A stretch of 64,000 nucleotides of DNA, taken from contig NZ_CP010951.1 in the NCBI RefSeq assembly GCF_001580455.1, forward strand, positions 4,551,001-4,615,000, read 5' to 3'. The notes under the pieces are model-generated. The model did not search any database. It was not told the origin of the DNA and was given only the letters and a program-made list of their open reading frames with translations. Positions within the stretch are counted from its first letter, which is position 1; each line of letters begins with the position of its first letter. Source of the DNA: Ramlibacter tataouinensis (GTDB taxonomy: Bacteria; Pseudomonadota; Gammaproteobacteria; Burkholderiales; Burkholderiaceae_C). Made by a program: the position numbers and the translations under genes. Below are positions 8,926-17,419 of this stretch, in pieces.

Positions 8926-10344
8926 ATGGCCAAGCAATTCGACGTCGTCGTCATCGGCGGCGGTCCCGGCGGCTACATCGCCGCGATCCGCGCCTCCCAG
9001 CTGGGATTCACCGCGGCGTGCATCGACGAATGGAAGAACGCCAAGGGCGGCCCGGCGCTGGGCGGCACCTGCACCAACATCGGCTGCATTCCGTCCAAGG
9101 CGCTGCTGCAGTCCTCGGAAAACTTCGAACACGCGGGCAAGCATTTCGCCGACCACGGGATCAAGGTCAGCGGCCTGTCCATCGACGTGGCGAAGATGCT
9201 GGCCCGCAAGGACCAGGTGGTCGAGCAGAACAACAAGGGCATCGAGTTCCTGTTCAAGAAGAACAAGGTGTCCTTCTTCCACGGCCGGGGCTCCTTCGTG
9301 AAGGCCGAGGGCGGCCTCTACGAGATCAAGGCGGGCGAGGAGACGATCTCCGCCAAGCATGTGATCGTGGCCACCGGCTCCAACGCGCGGCCGCTGCCCG
9401 GCGCTCCCTTCGACGAAGAGAACATCCTGTCGAACGACGGGGCGCTGCGCATCCAGGGCGTGCCGAAGAAGCTGGGCCTGATCGGCTCCGGCGTCATCGG
9501 CCTGGAGATGGGTTCGGTGTGGCGCCGTCTGGGCGCGGAAGTCACCGTGCTGGAAGCGCTGCCCACCTTCCTCGGGACCGTGGACGAGCAGATCGCCAAG
9601 GAGGCGAAGAAAGCCTTCGACAAGCAGGGCCTGAAGATCGAGCTCGGCGTGAAGGTCGGTGAGGTCAAGTCGAGCAAGGCCGGCCTGAGCGTCGAGTACA
9701 CCAACGCCAAGGGCGAGCCGCAAAAGCTCGATGTCGACAAGCTGATCGTCTCGATCGGCCGCGTGGCCAACACCATCGGCCTCAACCCCGAGGCCGTCGG
9801 CCTGAAGCTGGACGAGCGTGGCGCCGTGATCGTCGATGACGAATGCCGCACCAACCTGCCCAATGTCTGGGCCATCGGCGACGTGGTGCGCGGCCCCATG
9901 CTGGCGCACAAGGCCGAGGAGGAGGGCGTGGCGGTGGCCGAGCGCATCGCCGGCCAGCACGGGCACGTCAACTTCAACACCATCCCCTGGGTGATCTACA
10001 CCAGCCCGGAGATCGCCTGGGTGGGGCAGACCGAGCAGCAGCTCAAGGCCGCCGGCGTCGCCTACAAGGCGGGCACGTTCCCGTTCATGGCCAACGGCCG
10101 CGCGCGGGCGCTGGGCGACACGACCGGCATGGTCAAGTTCCTGGCCGACGCCAAGTCCGACGAGATCCTCGGCGTGCACATCGTCGGCCCCATGGCCAGC
10201 GAACTGATCTCCGAAGCCGTGGTCGCCATGGAGTTCCGCGCTTCCGCGGAAGACATTGCGCGCATCTGCCACGCGCATCCGTCGCTGTCGGAGGCCACGA
10301 AGGAAGCCGCGCTGGCCGTCGACAAGCGCACGCTGAACTTCTGA
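8926..10344 (+). CDS. lpdA: Dihydrolipoyl dehydrogenase (E3)
   Basis: This FAD flavoprotein (472 aa) reoxidises dihydrolipoamide with NAD+. It shows the FAD-binding GGGPGGYIAAIRA, the redox-active disulfide in GGTCTNIGCIPSKALL, the NAD-binding GSGVIGLEMGSVWRRLG and the C-terminal catalytic HAHPSLSEATKEA. The ATG at 8926 is chosen over an in-frame start at 8905 because AAGGAG sits just upstream and the protein then begins MAKQFDVVVIGGG. It is the third gene of the 2-oxoglutarate dehydrogenase run and may also serve other lipoyl complexes. Confidence 0.97.
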   Translation: MAKQFDVVVIGGGPGGYIAAIRASQLGFTAACIDEWKNAKGGPALGGTCTNIGCIPSKALLQSSENFEHAGKHFADHGIKVSGLSIDVAKMLARKDQVVEQNNKGIEFLFKKNKVSFFHGRGSFVKAEGGLYEIKAGEETISAKHVIVATGSNARPLPGAPFDEENILSNDGALRIQGVPKKLGLIGSGVIGLEMGSVWRRLGAEVTVLEALPTFLGTVDEQIAKEAKKAFDKQGLKIELGVKVGEVKSSKAGLSVEYTNAKGEPQKLDVDKLIVSIGRVANTIGLNPEAVGLKLDERGAVIVDDECRTNLPNVWAIGDVVRGPMLAHKAEEEGVAVAERIAGQHGHVNFNTIPWVIYTSPEIAWVGQTEQQLKAAGVAYKAGTFPFMANGRARALGDTTGMVKFLADAKSDEILGVHIVGPMASELISEAVVAMEFRASAEDIARICHAHPSLSEATKEAALAVDKRTLNF

Positions 10345-10354
10345 CGACCAGCCT

Positions 10355-11467
10355 TTGCGCGAGCACGTGCCTTCAGTCCGGGAAGTCTACGAAGCCGAGC
10401 TGAGGGCACGCGGCTTTCAGAGCGATCCCGCGCAGCTGCGCGCGGTGGAGGCGCTGGAGCGATGTGCCCGCGAATGGGCCGAGTTCAAGGAGCAGCGCTC
10501 CAACGTCTTCAAGAAGCTGATCAACCGGCCCGAGATCCCGCGTGGGGTCTACATGTACGGCGGGGTGGGCCGCGGCAAGAGCTTCCTCATGGATTGCTTC
10601 TTCACGGCCGTGCCGCTGCGGCGCAAGACCCGGCTGCATTTCCATGAGTTCATGCGCGAGGTGCACCGGCAGCTGGCCGAGCTGCAGGGCACCGTGAATC
10701 CGCTGGAAGCGCTGGGCGCGCGCATGGCACGGCGCTACCGGCTGATCTGCTTCGACGAGTTCCACGTCGCCGACATCACCGACGCGATGATCCTGCACCG
10801 GCTGCTGGATGCCTTGTTCTCCAACGGCGTCGGGCTGGTGACGACCTCCAACTTCAAGCCCGACGGGCTGTACCCCGACGGGCTGCACCGCGACCGCATC
10901 CTCCCGGCGATCGCGCTGCTGAACGAAAAGCTCGAGGTGATCAACGTCGACCACGGCGTGGACTACCGGCGGCGGGTGCTGGAGCACGTCAAGCTCTACC
11001 ACACGCCGCTGGGGCCCGAGGCCGATGCCGAGCTGAACGAGGCCTTCACCCGGCTGGCGGAGACGCACGACGAAGAGCCGGTGCTGCACATCGAGGCGCG
11101 TGAAATCCGTGCGCGGCGCAAGGCCGGCGGCGCGGTGTGGTTCGATTTCCGGACCCTGTGCGGCGGTCCGCGGTCGCAAAATGACTATCTGGAGATCGCG
11201 ACGCAGTTTCATACGGTGCTGCTGTCGGACGTACCGTACATGCCGGTGCGCATGGCTTCGGAGGCGCGGCGCTTCACCTGGCTGGTCGACGTGCTGTACG
11301 ACCGGCGGGTCAAGCTGATCATGTCGGCCCAGGTTCCGCCCGAGGCGTTGTACACCGAAGGGCCCCTGGCCCATGAGTTTCCGCGCACGGTCTCGCGGCT
11401 GCACGAGATGCAATCCGCAGAATTCCTGGCGCTGGAACACCGAACCGTGGACACCCGACTGACATGA
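10355..11467 (+). CDS. zapE: Cell division protein ZapE (AFG1-like ATPase)
   Basis: This AFG1/ZapE-family P-loop ATPase (370 aa) has Walker A MYGGVGRGKSFLMD (about residues 67-80) and Walker B RLICFDEFHVADITDAM. The ATSNFKP-like segment here reads TTSNFKPDGLYPDGLHRDR, as in the family. In E. coli ZapE acts at the Z-ring in late division; in other organisms AFG1 aids degradation of membrane proteins. The start is TTG at 10355 or GTG at 10367 (both in frame, no strong ribosome site). Its place 11 bp after lpdA is common in Burkholderiales. Its stop overlaps the next start (ATGA). Confidence 0.93.
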   Translation: MREHVPSVREVYEAELRARGFQSDPAQLRAVEALERCAREWAEFKEQRSNVFKKLINRPEIPRGVYMYGGVGRGKSFLMDCFFTAVPLRRKTRLHFHEFMREVHRQLAELQGTVNPLEALGARMARRYRLICFDEFHVADITDAMILHRLLDALFSNGVGLVTTSNFKPDGLYPDGLHRDRILPAIALLNEKLEVINVDHGVDYRRRVLEHVKLYHTPLGPEADAELNEAFTRLAETHDEEPVLHIEAREIRARRKAGGAVWFDFRTLCGGPRSQNDYLEIATQFHTVLLSDVPYMPVRMASEARRFTWLVDVLYDRRVKLIMSAQVPPEALYTEGPLAHEFPRTVSRLHEMQSAEFLALEHRTVDTRLT

Positions 11468-12099
11468 AACGCCACCTGTCATCCGTGCTGCTGCCGTTGC
11501 TGCTGCTGGCCGCGGCGGCCCACGCGCAGGACGAGGACGCGAACATCACCGCCGAGCGCGCCCGGCTGGCGGAAGCGCACAAGCAGGCCGAATCCCGGTA
11601 CAAGGCCGAAGAGAAGGCCTGCTATTCGAAGTTTGCCGTCAACGACTGCCTGACAGCGGCAAGGGCGCAACGACGCAAGACCGTGGAAGAGCTCAGGCGC
11701 CAGGAAATCGTCCTCAACGACGCCGAGCGCAAGCGCAAGGCGGCCGAGCGCCAGCGCGTCCAGGACGAACGCAGCGCGTCGGAGGCCGAGCGGCAAGAGG
11801 CCGCGAAGGATCGAGCGGGTCAGGACCAGGGCCGCCAGGAGCGCGCGACCGGCAAGGCCGCCAGCCGCGACTCGCAGGCGGCGAGCGCCTCGGCCAAGGC
11901 CGCGCAGCGCCAGCAGGAACTGCAGCGGCGCGAAGCCGACAAGCAGGCCGCCCAGCGCCGCCGCGACGAGGAAGCGGCGGCGAACGTGAAAGAGCACGAA
12001 AAGCGCCTGGCCGAGGCGCAAGAGCGCAAGGACAAGCAGCAAAAGCGCATGGCGGAGCGCAAGAAGCCGCCGGCGAGCTCCTTGCCGGCGCCGCCCTGA
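11464..12099 (+). CDS. Exported coiled-coil protein of unknown function
   Basis: A 211-aa protein with a clear signal peptide (MKRHLSSVLLPLLLLAAAAHA, cut before QDED). The mature part is almost wholly charged and helical, rich in Glu, Arg, Lys, Ala and Gln, with a predicted long coiled coil from about residue 40 to 200. A Cys pair about nine residues apart (ACYSKFAVNDC) could form a periplasmic disulfide. The ATG overlaps the zapE stop by four bases (ATGA), so translation is probably coupled to zapE. It ends 15 bp before the convergent phosphatase gene. No function can be assigned. Confidence 0.8.
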   Translation: MKRHLSSVLLPLLLLAAAAHAQDEDANITAERARLAEAHKQAESRYKAEEKACYSKFAVNDCLTAARAQRRKTVEELRRQEIVLNDAERKRKAAERQRVQDERSASEAERQEAAKDRAGQDQGRQERATGKAASRDSQAASASAKAAQRQQELQRREADKQAAQRRRDEEAAANVKEHEKRLAEAQERKDKQQKRMAERKKPPASSLPAPP

Positions 12100-12114
12100 T
12101 CCGGCAGGAGGGCG

Positions 12115-12879
12115 CTAGCCTTCGAGCGGCTCGAACTTGGCGATGGCCAGCGACAGGTTGTCGCCGCCACCGTGCCCGCGGGAGCGGGCCTTCTCGATCA
12201 GGAACTCGCTGGCTTCGCGTGGCGACAGCGAGGACAGCACCGAACCCAGCTCGTTCGGGCTGAAGTAGTGCCAGATCCCGTCGCTGCAGGCCATCAGCAC
12301 ATCGCCGGGCCGCAACTGGGGAATGAAGTGGTGGTCCGACGGCGGATCGTCGTCCGCGCCCAGGCAACCCATCAGGATGTTGGACTGCGGATGCACATTG
12401 GCCTCTTCCTCGGTCAGCTCGCCGCGATCGACCAGCGTCTGCACATAGGAGTGGTCGAGCGAGCGCTTGACCAGCTTGCCGTTGTGGAAGTGGTAGATGC
12501 GGGAATCGCCGGCGTGCACCCAGTGGCAATCGCCGGCCGGATTGACCAGGAAGGCGGCGATCGTGCTGTGCGGCTCCTGCTCGGAGGCCAGCGCGGTGAG
12601 CTTGATGACGATGTGCGCCTCCTGCACGACCTGCTTGAGCAGGGTGCCGGCATCGTCATGGTCGGGCGAGTAGCGCTCAAACAACTGTTTGGCGGTAAGC
12701 ATGACCTGGTCCGAGGCCTTGCGTCCGCCGCTGCGTCCGCCCATGCCATCGGCCACCACGCCGAGCACGCATCCGGTTGCCCGTGGATGGGTCAGCATGG
12801 ACACCTGGTCCTGCTGGTACTCGCGATCGCCTTTGTGGATGCCTGTCGCGGCAATGAGTCGATATCCCTTGGTCGCCAT
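12115..12879 (-). CDS. PP2C-family serine/threonine phosphatase
   Basis: This 254-aa single-domain PPM/PP2C metal-dependent phosphatase has the metal-binding signature GVVADGMGGRSGGRKAS, then HAGDSRIYHF, CSDGIWHYFSPNEL and the C-terminal GGGDNLSLAIAKF. The Asp residues expected to bind Mn/Mg are all present. It has no membrane or sensor domain. The family reverses Ser/Thr phosphorylation, so a functional tie to the Ser/Thr kinase gene at 42-44 kb is possible, though they are 30 kb apart (inference). It is divergent from the DUF465 gene. Confidence 0.92.
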   Translation of the reverse strand: MATKGYRLIAATGIHKGDREYQQDQVSMLTHPRATGCVLGVVADGMGGRSGGRKASDQVMLTAKQLFERYSPDHDDAGTLLKQVVQEAHIVIKLTALASEQEPHSTIAAFLVNPAGDCHWVHAGDSRIYHFHNGKLVKRSLDHSYVQTLVDRGELTEEEANVHPQSNILMGCLGADDDPPSDHHFIPQLRPGDVLMACSDGIWHYFSPNELGSVLSSLSPREASEFLIEKARSRGHGGGDNLSLAIAKFEPLEG

Positions 12880-12922
12880 GCTGCTGTCCAGAACGGGTGC
12901 TTCTTGAGAAAGCGCTCGAAGT

Positions 12923-13180
12923 GTGACTTCGAAAGCCTTATTATCAACCGTAGCCCATCATGATCCCAGCAGTCAATTGGAATCGAACCTGCATTCGCCG
13001 GAACGCCGCCTGATCGAGTTGCGCATGGAACACGCCGACCTCGATGCGCTGATCGACCGCGCCGGCCAGGAAAGCCCGGTGGACGAACTCATGATGCGGC
13101 GCCTGAAGAAGCGGCGCCTCTCGCTGCGCGACGAGATCGCGCGGCTCGAGTTGGTGCTCGACCCCAAGGAACCCGCCTGA
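12923..13180 (+). CDS. YdcH/DUF465 family small protein
   Basis: An 85-aa product, or about 67 aa if translation starts at TTG 12977. From about PERRLIELRMEHADLDALIDR to LSLRDEIARLELVLDP it matches the DUF465 helical hairpin found in small proteobacterial cytosolic proteins of unknown role. GTG 12923 is the longest start, and neither candidate has a clear ribosome site. The stop is followed directly by an interspersed repeat and then the dinG-like helicase gene. Confidence 0.8.
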   Translation: MTSKALLSTVAHHDPSSQLESNLHSPERRLIELRMEHADLDALIDRAGQESPVDELMMRRLKKRRLSLRDEIARLELVLDPKEPA

Positions 13181-13184
13181 GGAA

Positions 13185-13253
13185 TGTCGCCCCCACGCTC
13201 CTCACTTCGTGGAGTCGCCGGCCCCCTCGCCTAGGGGCGGCCCGTCGGCGCCC
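13185..13253. repeat. Comamonadaceae-type interspersed repeat, copy 1
   Basis: The sequence runs CGCCCCCACGCTC, CACTTCGTGGAGTCGC, then GGCCCCCTCGCC and GGGGCGGCCCG, GGCGCCC. It matches the 28828-28912 element with small differences. Elements of this style are scattered between genes in Comamonadaceae genomes (general knowledge, not searched). It sits between the DUF465 gene and the helicase gene. The central palindrome is worn in this copy compared with copy 2. Confidence 0.65.
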
Positions 13254-13266
13254 AAGCACACCTTAG

Positions 13267-15285
13267 ATGATCCAGGATAGCGTTCGCGAGGCATTCGCGC
13301 AGGGTGGCGTGCTGTCGCGCGCCGCCGACCATTTCCGGCCACGGACCGGACAAACCGAGATGGCGCTGGCGGTGGCGCGCGCCATCGAGCAAGGCGGAGC
13401 GCTGGTCGTGGAGGCTGGCACTGGTGTGGGCAAGACCTTCTCCTACCTGGTTCCGGCACTGTTGAGCGGCGAGCGGGTGCTGTTGTCGACGGCCACCAAG
13501 ACATTGCAGGATCAGTTGTATGGACGCGACTTGCCGCGCCTGATGGAGGCCCTCGGGCTGCCGGCGCGCACCGCCTTGCTCAAGGGCCGCGGCAGCTACC
13601 TGTGCCTGCATCGCATGGAACTTGCGCGGCGCGACGCCAGCCTGCCGGACCGTGCTTCGACGCGCGCGCTGGCCAAGATCGAGCAATGGGCCCAGGTCAC
13701 CCGGACCGGCGACCTGGCCGAATTGCCCGGCCTGGACGAGCGCTCGCCGCTGATCCCGCTGGTGACCTCGACGCGCGAGAACTGCCTGGGCGCGCAGTGC
13801 CCGCGCTGGCGCGCCTGCCATGTGAACCTGGCGCGCAAGGAAGCGTTGGCCGCCGACGTGGTGGTCGTCAATCACCACCTGTTCTTTGCCGACCTGGCGG
13901 TGCGCGAGTCGGGCATGGCGGAGCTGCTGCCCACGGTGCGCGTCGCGATCTTCGACGAGGCGCACCAGCTCAACGAGACCGGCGTCCAGTTCCTGGGCAC
14001 CCAGCTCACCACCGGGCAAGGCCTCGATTTCGCCCGGGACATGCTGGCCGCCGGCCTGCAGCTGGCGCGCGGCCTGGTCGACTGGCAGCAGGTGGTGGCC
14101 GTGGTGGAGCGCGCGGCGCGCGACCTGCGACTGGCCGTGGGCCGGACGGCGCCGGGCGCGCGCCTGCGCTGGGTCGGCCCGGCCCCGGAAGGCGTGGACG
14201 CCGTGGCCTGGGCGGAGGCGCTCGACCGGCTTCGCCAGGCCTGCGCCCAGGCCATCGAGGCGCTGTCCACCGTCAGCGAGATCGCGCCGGATTTCGAGCG
14301 CCTGGCCGAAAGGGCGCAGGAGCTCGCGCGCCGGGCGGAGCGCTTTGCCGGGCCCTGCGATCCCGATGCCGTGCGCTGGGTCGATGCCGGCATGCAACTG
14401 CGGCTGGTGCAGTCGCCACTGGACATCGCGCAGGCGGTGCGCGACAAGCTTTTGCGCGAGGACGGTCCGGAGGCCTCCTCGCGCACCTGGATCTTCACTT
14501 CCGCCACGCTGGGCGACGACGAACGCCTGTCCTGGTTCACCCAGCCCTGCGGCCTGTCGCAGGCCGAGGTGCTGCGGGTCGAGAGCCCGTTCGACTACGC
14601 GGCCCAGGCGGCGCTCTACGTTCCGCGCGAACTGCCCCGGCCCAACGATCCCGGCCACAGCGCGCAAGTCGCGGCGCTGGCGGCCGAGGGCGCGCTGCGC
14701 CTGGGCGGACGCACCATGGTGCTGACCACCACATTGCGTGCGCTGCGCACCATCGGCGATGAATTGCAGAGCCGTTTTTCCGGCTCAGGCGAGCTCGAGG
14801 TGCTGGTGCAGGGCCAGTGGCCCAAAAGGCGGCTGATCGAGCGCTTCCGCGAAGGCGCGGCCAACGGCCAGCCCGGCTGCGTCCTGGTCGCTTCGGCCTC
14901 GTTTTGGGAAGGCGTGGACGTCCCGGGCGAGGCGCTGCAGCTGGTGGTGATCGACAAGCTGCCCTTTCCGCCGCCGGGCGATCCGCTGGTGGAGGCGCGA
15001 TCGCAGCGCTTGCAGTCCCAGGGCCGCAGCCCGTTCAGCGACTACTCCCTGCCGGAGGCTGCCGTGGCGCTCAAGCAGGGCGCCGGGCGGCTGATCCGGC
15101 GCGAGTCGGACCAAGGCGTGCTGGTGGTATGCGATACGCGCCTGGCGACGATGAGCTATGGCCGCCGGCTGACCGCAGCCCTGCCGCCGATGCGCCAGCT
15201 TCAGTCCAGGAGCGAGTGGCTGGAAGCGCTGGAGCGCCTGGCAGGGCTTACCAGAACTTCCACCACGGATCCTGCGGTGACTTAG
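13267..15285 (+). CDS. dinG: ATP-dependent DNA helicase, DinG/YoaA family
   Basis: This superfamily 2 XPD-like iron-sulfur helicase (672 aa) has Walker A EAGTGVGKTFSY (about 49-60) and a DEAH box in AIFDEAHQLNE (about 230-233). Four cysteines fit the 4Fe-4S site: C113, C173, C178 and C184. The C-terminal motif VI region is QGAGRLIRRESDQGVLVVCDTR. Family members unwind 5'-to-3' and clear R-loops or stalled forks. Whether it is DinG or the close paralogue YoaA is not certain. Its last 38 bp overlap the end of the convergent bamD gene. Confidence 0.93.
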   Translation: MIQDSVREAFAQGGVLSRAADHFRPRTGQTEMALAVARAIEQGGALVVEAGTGVGKTFSYLVPALLSGERVLLSTATKTLQDQLYGRDLPRLMEALGLPARTALLKGRGSYLCLHRMELARRDASLPDRASTRALAKIEQWAQVTRTGDLAELPGLDERSPLIPLVTSTRENCLGAQCPRWRACHVNLARKEALAADVVVVNHHLFFADLAVRESGMAELLPTVRVAIFDEAHQLNETGVQFLGTQLTTGQGLDFARDMLAAGLQLARGLVDWQQVVAVVERAARDLRLAVGRTAPGARLRWVGPAPEGVDAVAWAEALDRLRQACAQAIEALSTVSEIAPDFERLAERAQELARRAERFAGPCDPDAVRWVDAGMQLRLVQSPLDIAQAVRDKLLREDGPEASSRTWIFTSATLGDDERLSWFTQPCGLSQAEVLRVESPFDYAAQAALYVPRELPRPNDPGHSAQVAALAAEGALRLGGRTMVLTTTLRALRTIGDELQSRFSGSGELEVLVQGQWPKRRLIERFREGAANGQPGCVLVASASFWEGVDVPGEALQLVVIDKLPFPPPGDPLVEARSQRLQSQGRSPFSDYSLPEAAVALKQGAGRLIRRESDQGVLVVCDTRLATMSYGRRLTAALPPMRQLQSRSEWLEALERLAGLTRTSTTDPAVT

Positions 15286-16054
15286 AGCCGCGCGAGAGGT
15301 ACTCGCTGTTGGGGTAGCTCTTTTCCATCACCCGGCGCGAGTCGGCGGCCAGCTGGGGCATGCCCAGGGCCTCGTAGGAACGCATCAGGATGAACAGCGC
15401 CTCTTCCAGCGCCGGCACGTTCTGGTAGTCCGAGATGGCGTTCTGGGCGCGGTTGACAGCGGCCACGTAGGCGCCCCGGGTGTAGTAGTAGCGCGCGACG
15501 TGCACCTCGTATTGCGCCAGCGAGTTGACGATGTACGTCATGCGGGCGCGGGCATCGGCGGTGTACTTGGAGTCCGGAAAGCGCGAGGCCAGCTCCTTGA
15601 AGGACTCGAATGATTCCTTGGCAGCCTTCTGGTCGCGCTCGGACAGGTCCTGGCGGGCGATGAAGCCCATGAGGCCGAGGTTGTCGTTGAAGTTGATGAT
15701 GCCCTTCAGGTACAGCGCATAGTCCAGCGCCGGGCTGGCGGGGTGCTGCTTCATGAAGCGGTCCAGCGTTGCCAGCGCGGCGGCGTGGTCGTTCGACTTG
15801 AACTGCGCGTAGGCCTTTTCGAGCTGCGCCTGCTGCGCCAGCGGCGTGCCGGCGGCGCGGCCCTCGAGCTTCTCGAACAGCGGGATGGCCTTGTCGTACG
15901 CGCCCGCGTTGACTTCGTCCTTCGCATCGGCATAGATCCGGTTCGGGCTCATCGCTGCCGTCTTGTCCTCGGACGTGGAGGAACAACCGGCCATGAGGGC
16001 GGCCACGGCCAGGACGAGGGTGCCGGTGGAAGGAAGGGGAAATCGGATGGTCAC
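15248..16054 (-). CDS. bamD: Outer-membrane assembly lipoprotein BamD
   Basis: A 268-aa TPR-type lipoprotein of the BAM complex. The signal ends in the lipobox LMAGC, and five TPR-like helical repeats follow (for example AGAYDKAIPLFEKLE and NDHAAALATLDRFMKQHP). The motif YALYLKGIINF is typical. It works with BamA to fold outer-membrane barrel proteins. The 3' end overlaps the helicase gene by 38 bp in convergent orientation. In this order the usual divergent neighbour rluD is separated from bamD by a methyltransferase gene. Confidence 0.95.
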   Translation of the reverse strand: MTIRFPLPSTGTLVLAVAALMAGCSSTSEDKTAAMSPNRIYADAKDEVNAGAYDKAIPLFEKLEGRAAGTPLAQQAQLEKAYAQFKSNDHAAALATLDRFMKQHPASPALDYALYLKGIINFNDNLGLMGFIARQDLSERDQKAAKESFESFKELASRFPDSKYTADARARMTYIVNSLAQYEVHVARYYYTRGAYVAAVNRAQNAISDYQNVPALEEALFILMRSYEALGMPQLAADSRRVMEKSYPNSEYLSRGSKSPQDPWWKFW

Positions 16055-16089
16055 GCGCGGGCTCTCTGCCTGAAAGGCGTAAATATAAA

Positions 16090-17343
16090 TCAGCGGACGC
16101 CGGGCTCAAGCGCCTGGGTGGCCAGCGACACCGCTTTCTTCACCCGCAGGCGCACGCCGGGGAAGGTCGCCACCACGAACTGCACGTTGAAGGTGGTGTC
16201 CTCGAGCTCGAACTGAAGCGAGCGCGAAAGCGCAGCCCCGGGCTCGGCGTGCACGGGCACTTCGGCCTGCACGAAGATGGCGTTGGCGGGTCCGCCGCTC
16301 ACATGGGTGACGGCGCCCGGGCCTGCGCCGGGCGGTCCATCCGGATAGTCGAAGCTCAGGGTCAGGGTGTGGCGGCCGGCGGGTAGCGCGGTGTACGGCC
16401 CGAACAGCAGGGCGCCGGCGCGGCCTTCGGAATCGAACCAGGTCTGGCCGTCCACCACCACGGGCTTGCCGATCACGCTTTGCAGGCGGTTGAGGCGCTC
16501 CGGCCAGGCGAGTGCTTCGATTTCGCGGATACGCTCGCGCAGGCGCGCGGCCTGCGGCGCGCGCGGCGCCTTGCGCGCCTCGATCCACCAGATGAAGGAA
16601 GATTCCGGGCAGTCCTTCGCTTCGGCCGCCCGCCGCGCCAGCGGCCATTCGCCCTCCGGCGTCATTTCGGCGAAGGGCAGCAGCCGGCCGCTCGCGGGCG
16701 CCTCGCACAGCCACAGGCCCAGCTTGCGCTGCACATCGAAGCCCGCGAGCTCGAGCAGCTCGCAAGCCTCGGAAGGTGTCAGCTCGATCGTGTGCTCGGG
16801 ATGGCTCCAGCCCAGGAGGGCCGTCAGCCGCCGGTTCGGGCTGTCGACGACCAGCAGCCCGCCGTCCTTCAGCACGCGATGGCTTTCCAGCAGGAAGTTG
16901 CCGATGTCTTCGGGCCAGAGGTGTTCGATGTTCTGTCCCGAAAACAACAGGTCGGCGCAGCCATCCGCCAGCGCTTCCATGTTGCCGGCGGTGTTGGCGA
17001 TCCACTCCACGCCGGCGGGCAGGTCGTCCGGCTTGGGCGAATAGAACTCGATGCCGGTGTGCCGCCGGGGCCCGCACTTCTCGGCGATCCAGTTGAAGTA
17101 CCAGGTGCCGGCGCAGCCCACGCTGACGAAATGGCCCACGTCCTTCGGCAGTTGCGCGAGCACCTGCCCGCGCAGGTGATGCAGCAGGTGGTTGATGTCG
17201 GGTTGTGGCACGCGGGGCACGCCCGCCGCGTCCAGCGCGGCCTGCACTTGCCGTGCCTGCCGCGAGCGGCGCTGTTCGTGCACGAAGTCGCGCACGACCG
17301 GGAGAAAGGGGCCCAGAAGCCGTTTGGCTGCCGTTTTGATCAT
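16090..17343 (-). CDS. Class I SAM-dependent methyltransferase with C-terminal extension
   Basis: A 417-aa protein. After about 65 basic helical residues it has a methyltransferase fold: VSVGCAGTWYFNWIAEKCG (degenerate motif I), HTGIEFY, then CADLLFSGQNIEHLWPEDIGNFLLESHRVLKDGGLLVVDSPN, as in methyltransf_11/23 enzymes acting in glycan or lipid pathways. The last about 130 residues (from QTWFDSEGRAGALLFGPY) look like a beta-sandwich, carbohydrate-binding-like region. ATG 17343 is chosen; a longer frame would run into rluD. It lies between bamD and rluD, a pair normally adjacent, so it may be an insertion. The substrate is unknown. Confidence 0.8.
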   Translation of the reverse strand: MIKTAAKRLLGPFLPVVRDFVHEQRRSRQARQVQAALDAAGVPRVPQPDINHLLHHLRGQVLAQLPKDVGHFVSVGCAGTWYFNWIAEKCGPRRHTGIEFYSPKPDDLPAGVEWIANTAGNMEALADGCADLLFSGQNIEHLWPEDIGNFLLESHRVLKDGGLLVVDSPNRRLTALLGWSHPEHTIELTPSEACELLELAGFDVQRKLGLWLCEAPASGRLLPFAEMTPEGEWPLARRAAEAKDCPESSFIWWIEARKAPRAPQAARLRERIREIEALAWPERLNRLQSVIGKPVVVDGQTWFDSEGRAGALLFGPYTALPAGRHTLTLSFDYPDGPPGAGPGAVTHVSGGPANAIFVQAEVPVHAEPGAALSRSLQFELEDTTFNVQFVVATFPGVRLRVKKAVSLATQALEPGVR

Positions 17344-17419
17344 GGTGTAGGTCTGGCTCGCGCCGATAATGGCGCGCCACGCAAGCAATACGCGCGTGGC
17401 GAGAACGGGGCAAATCATA

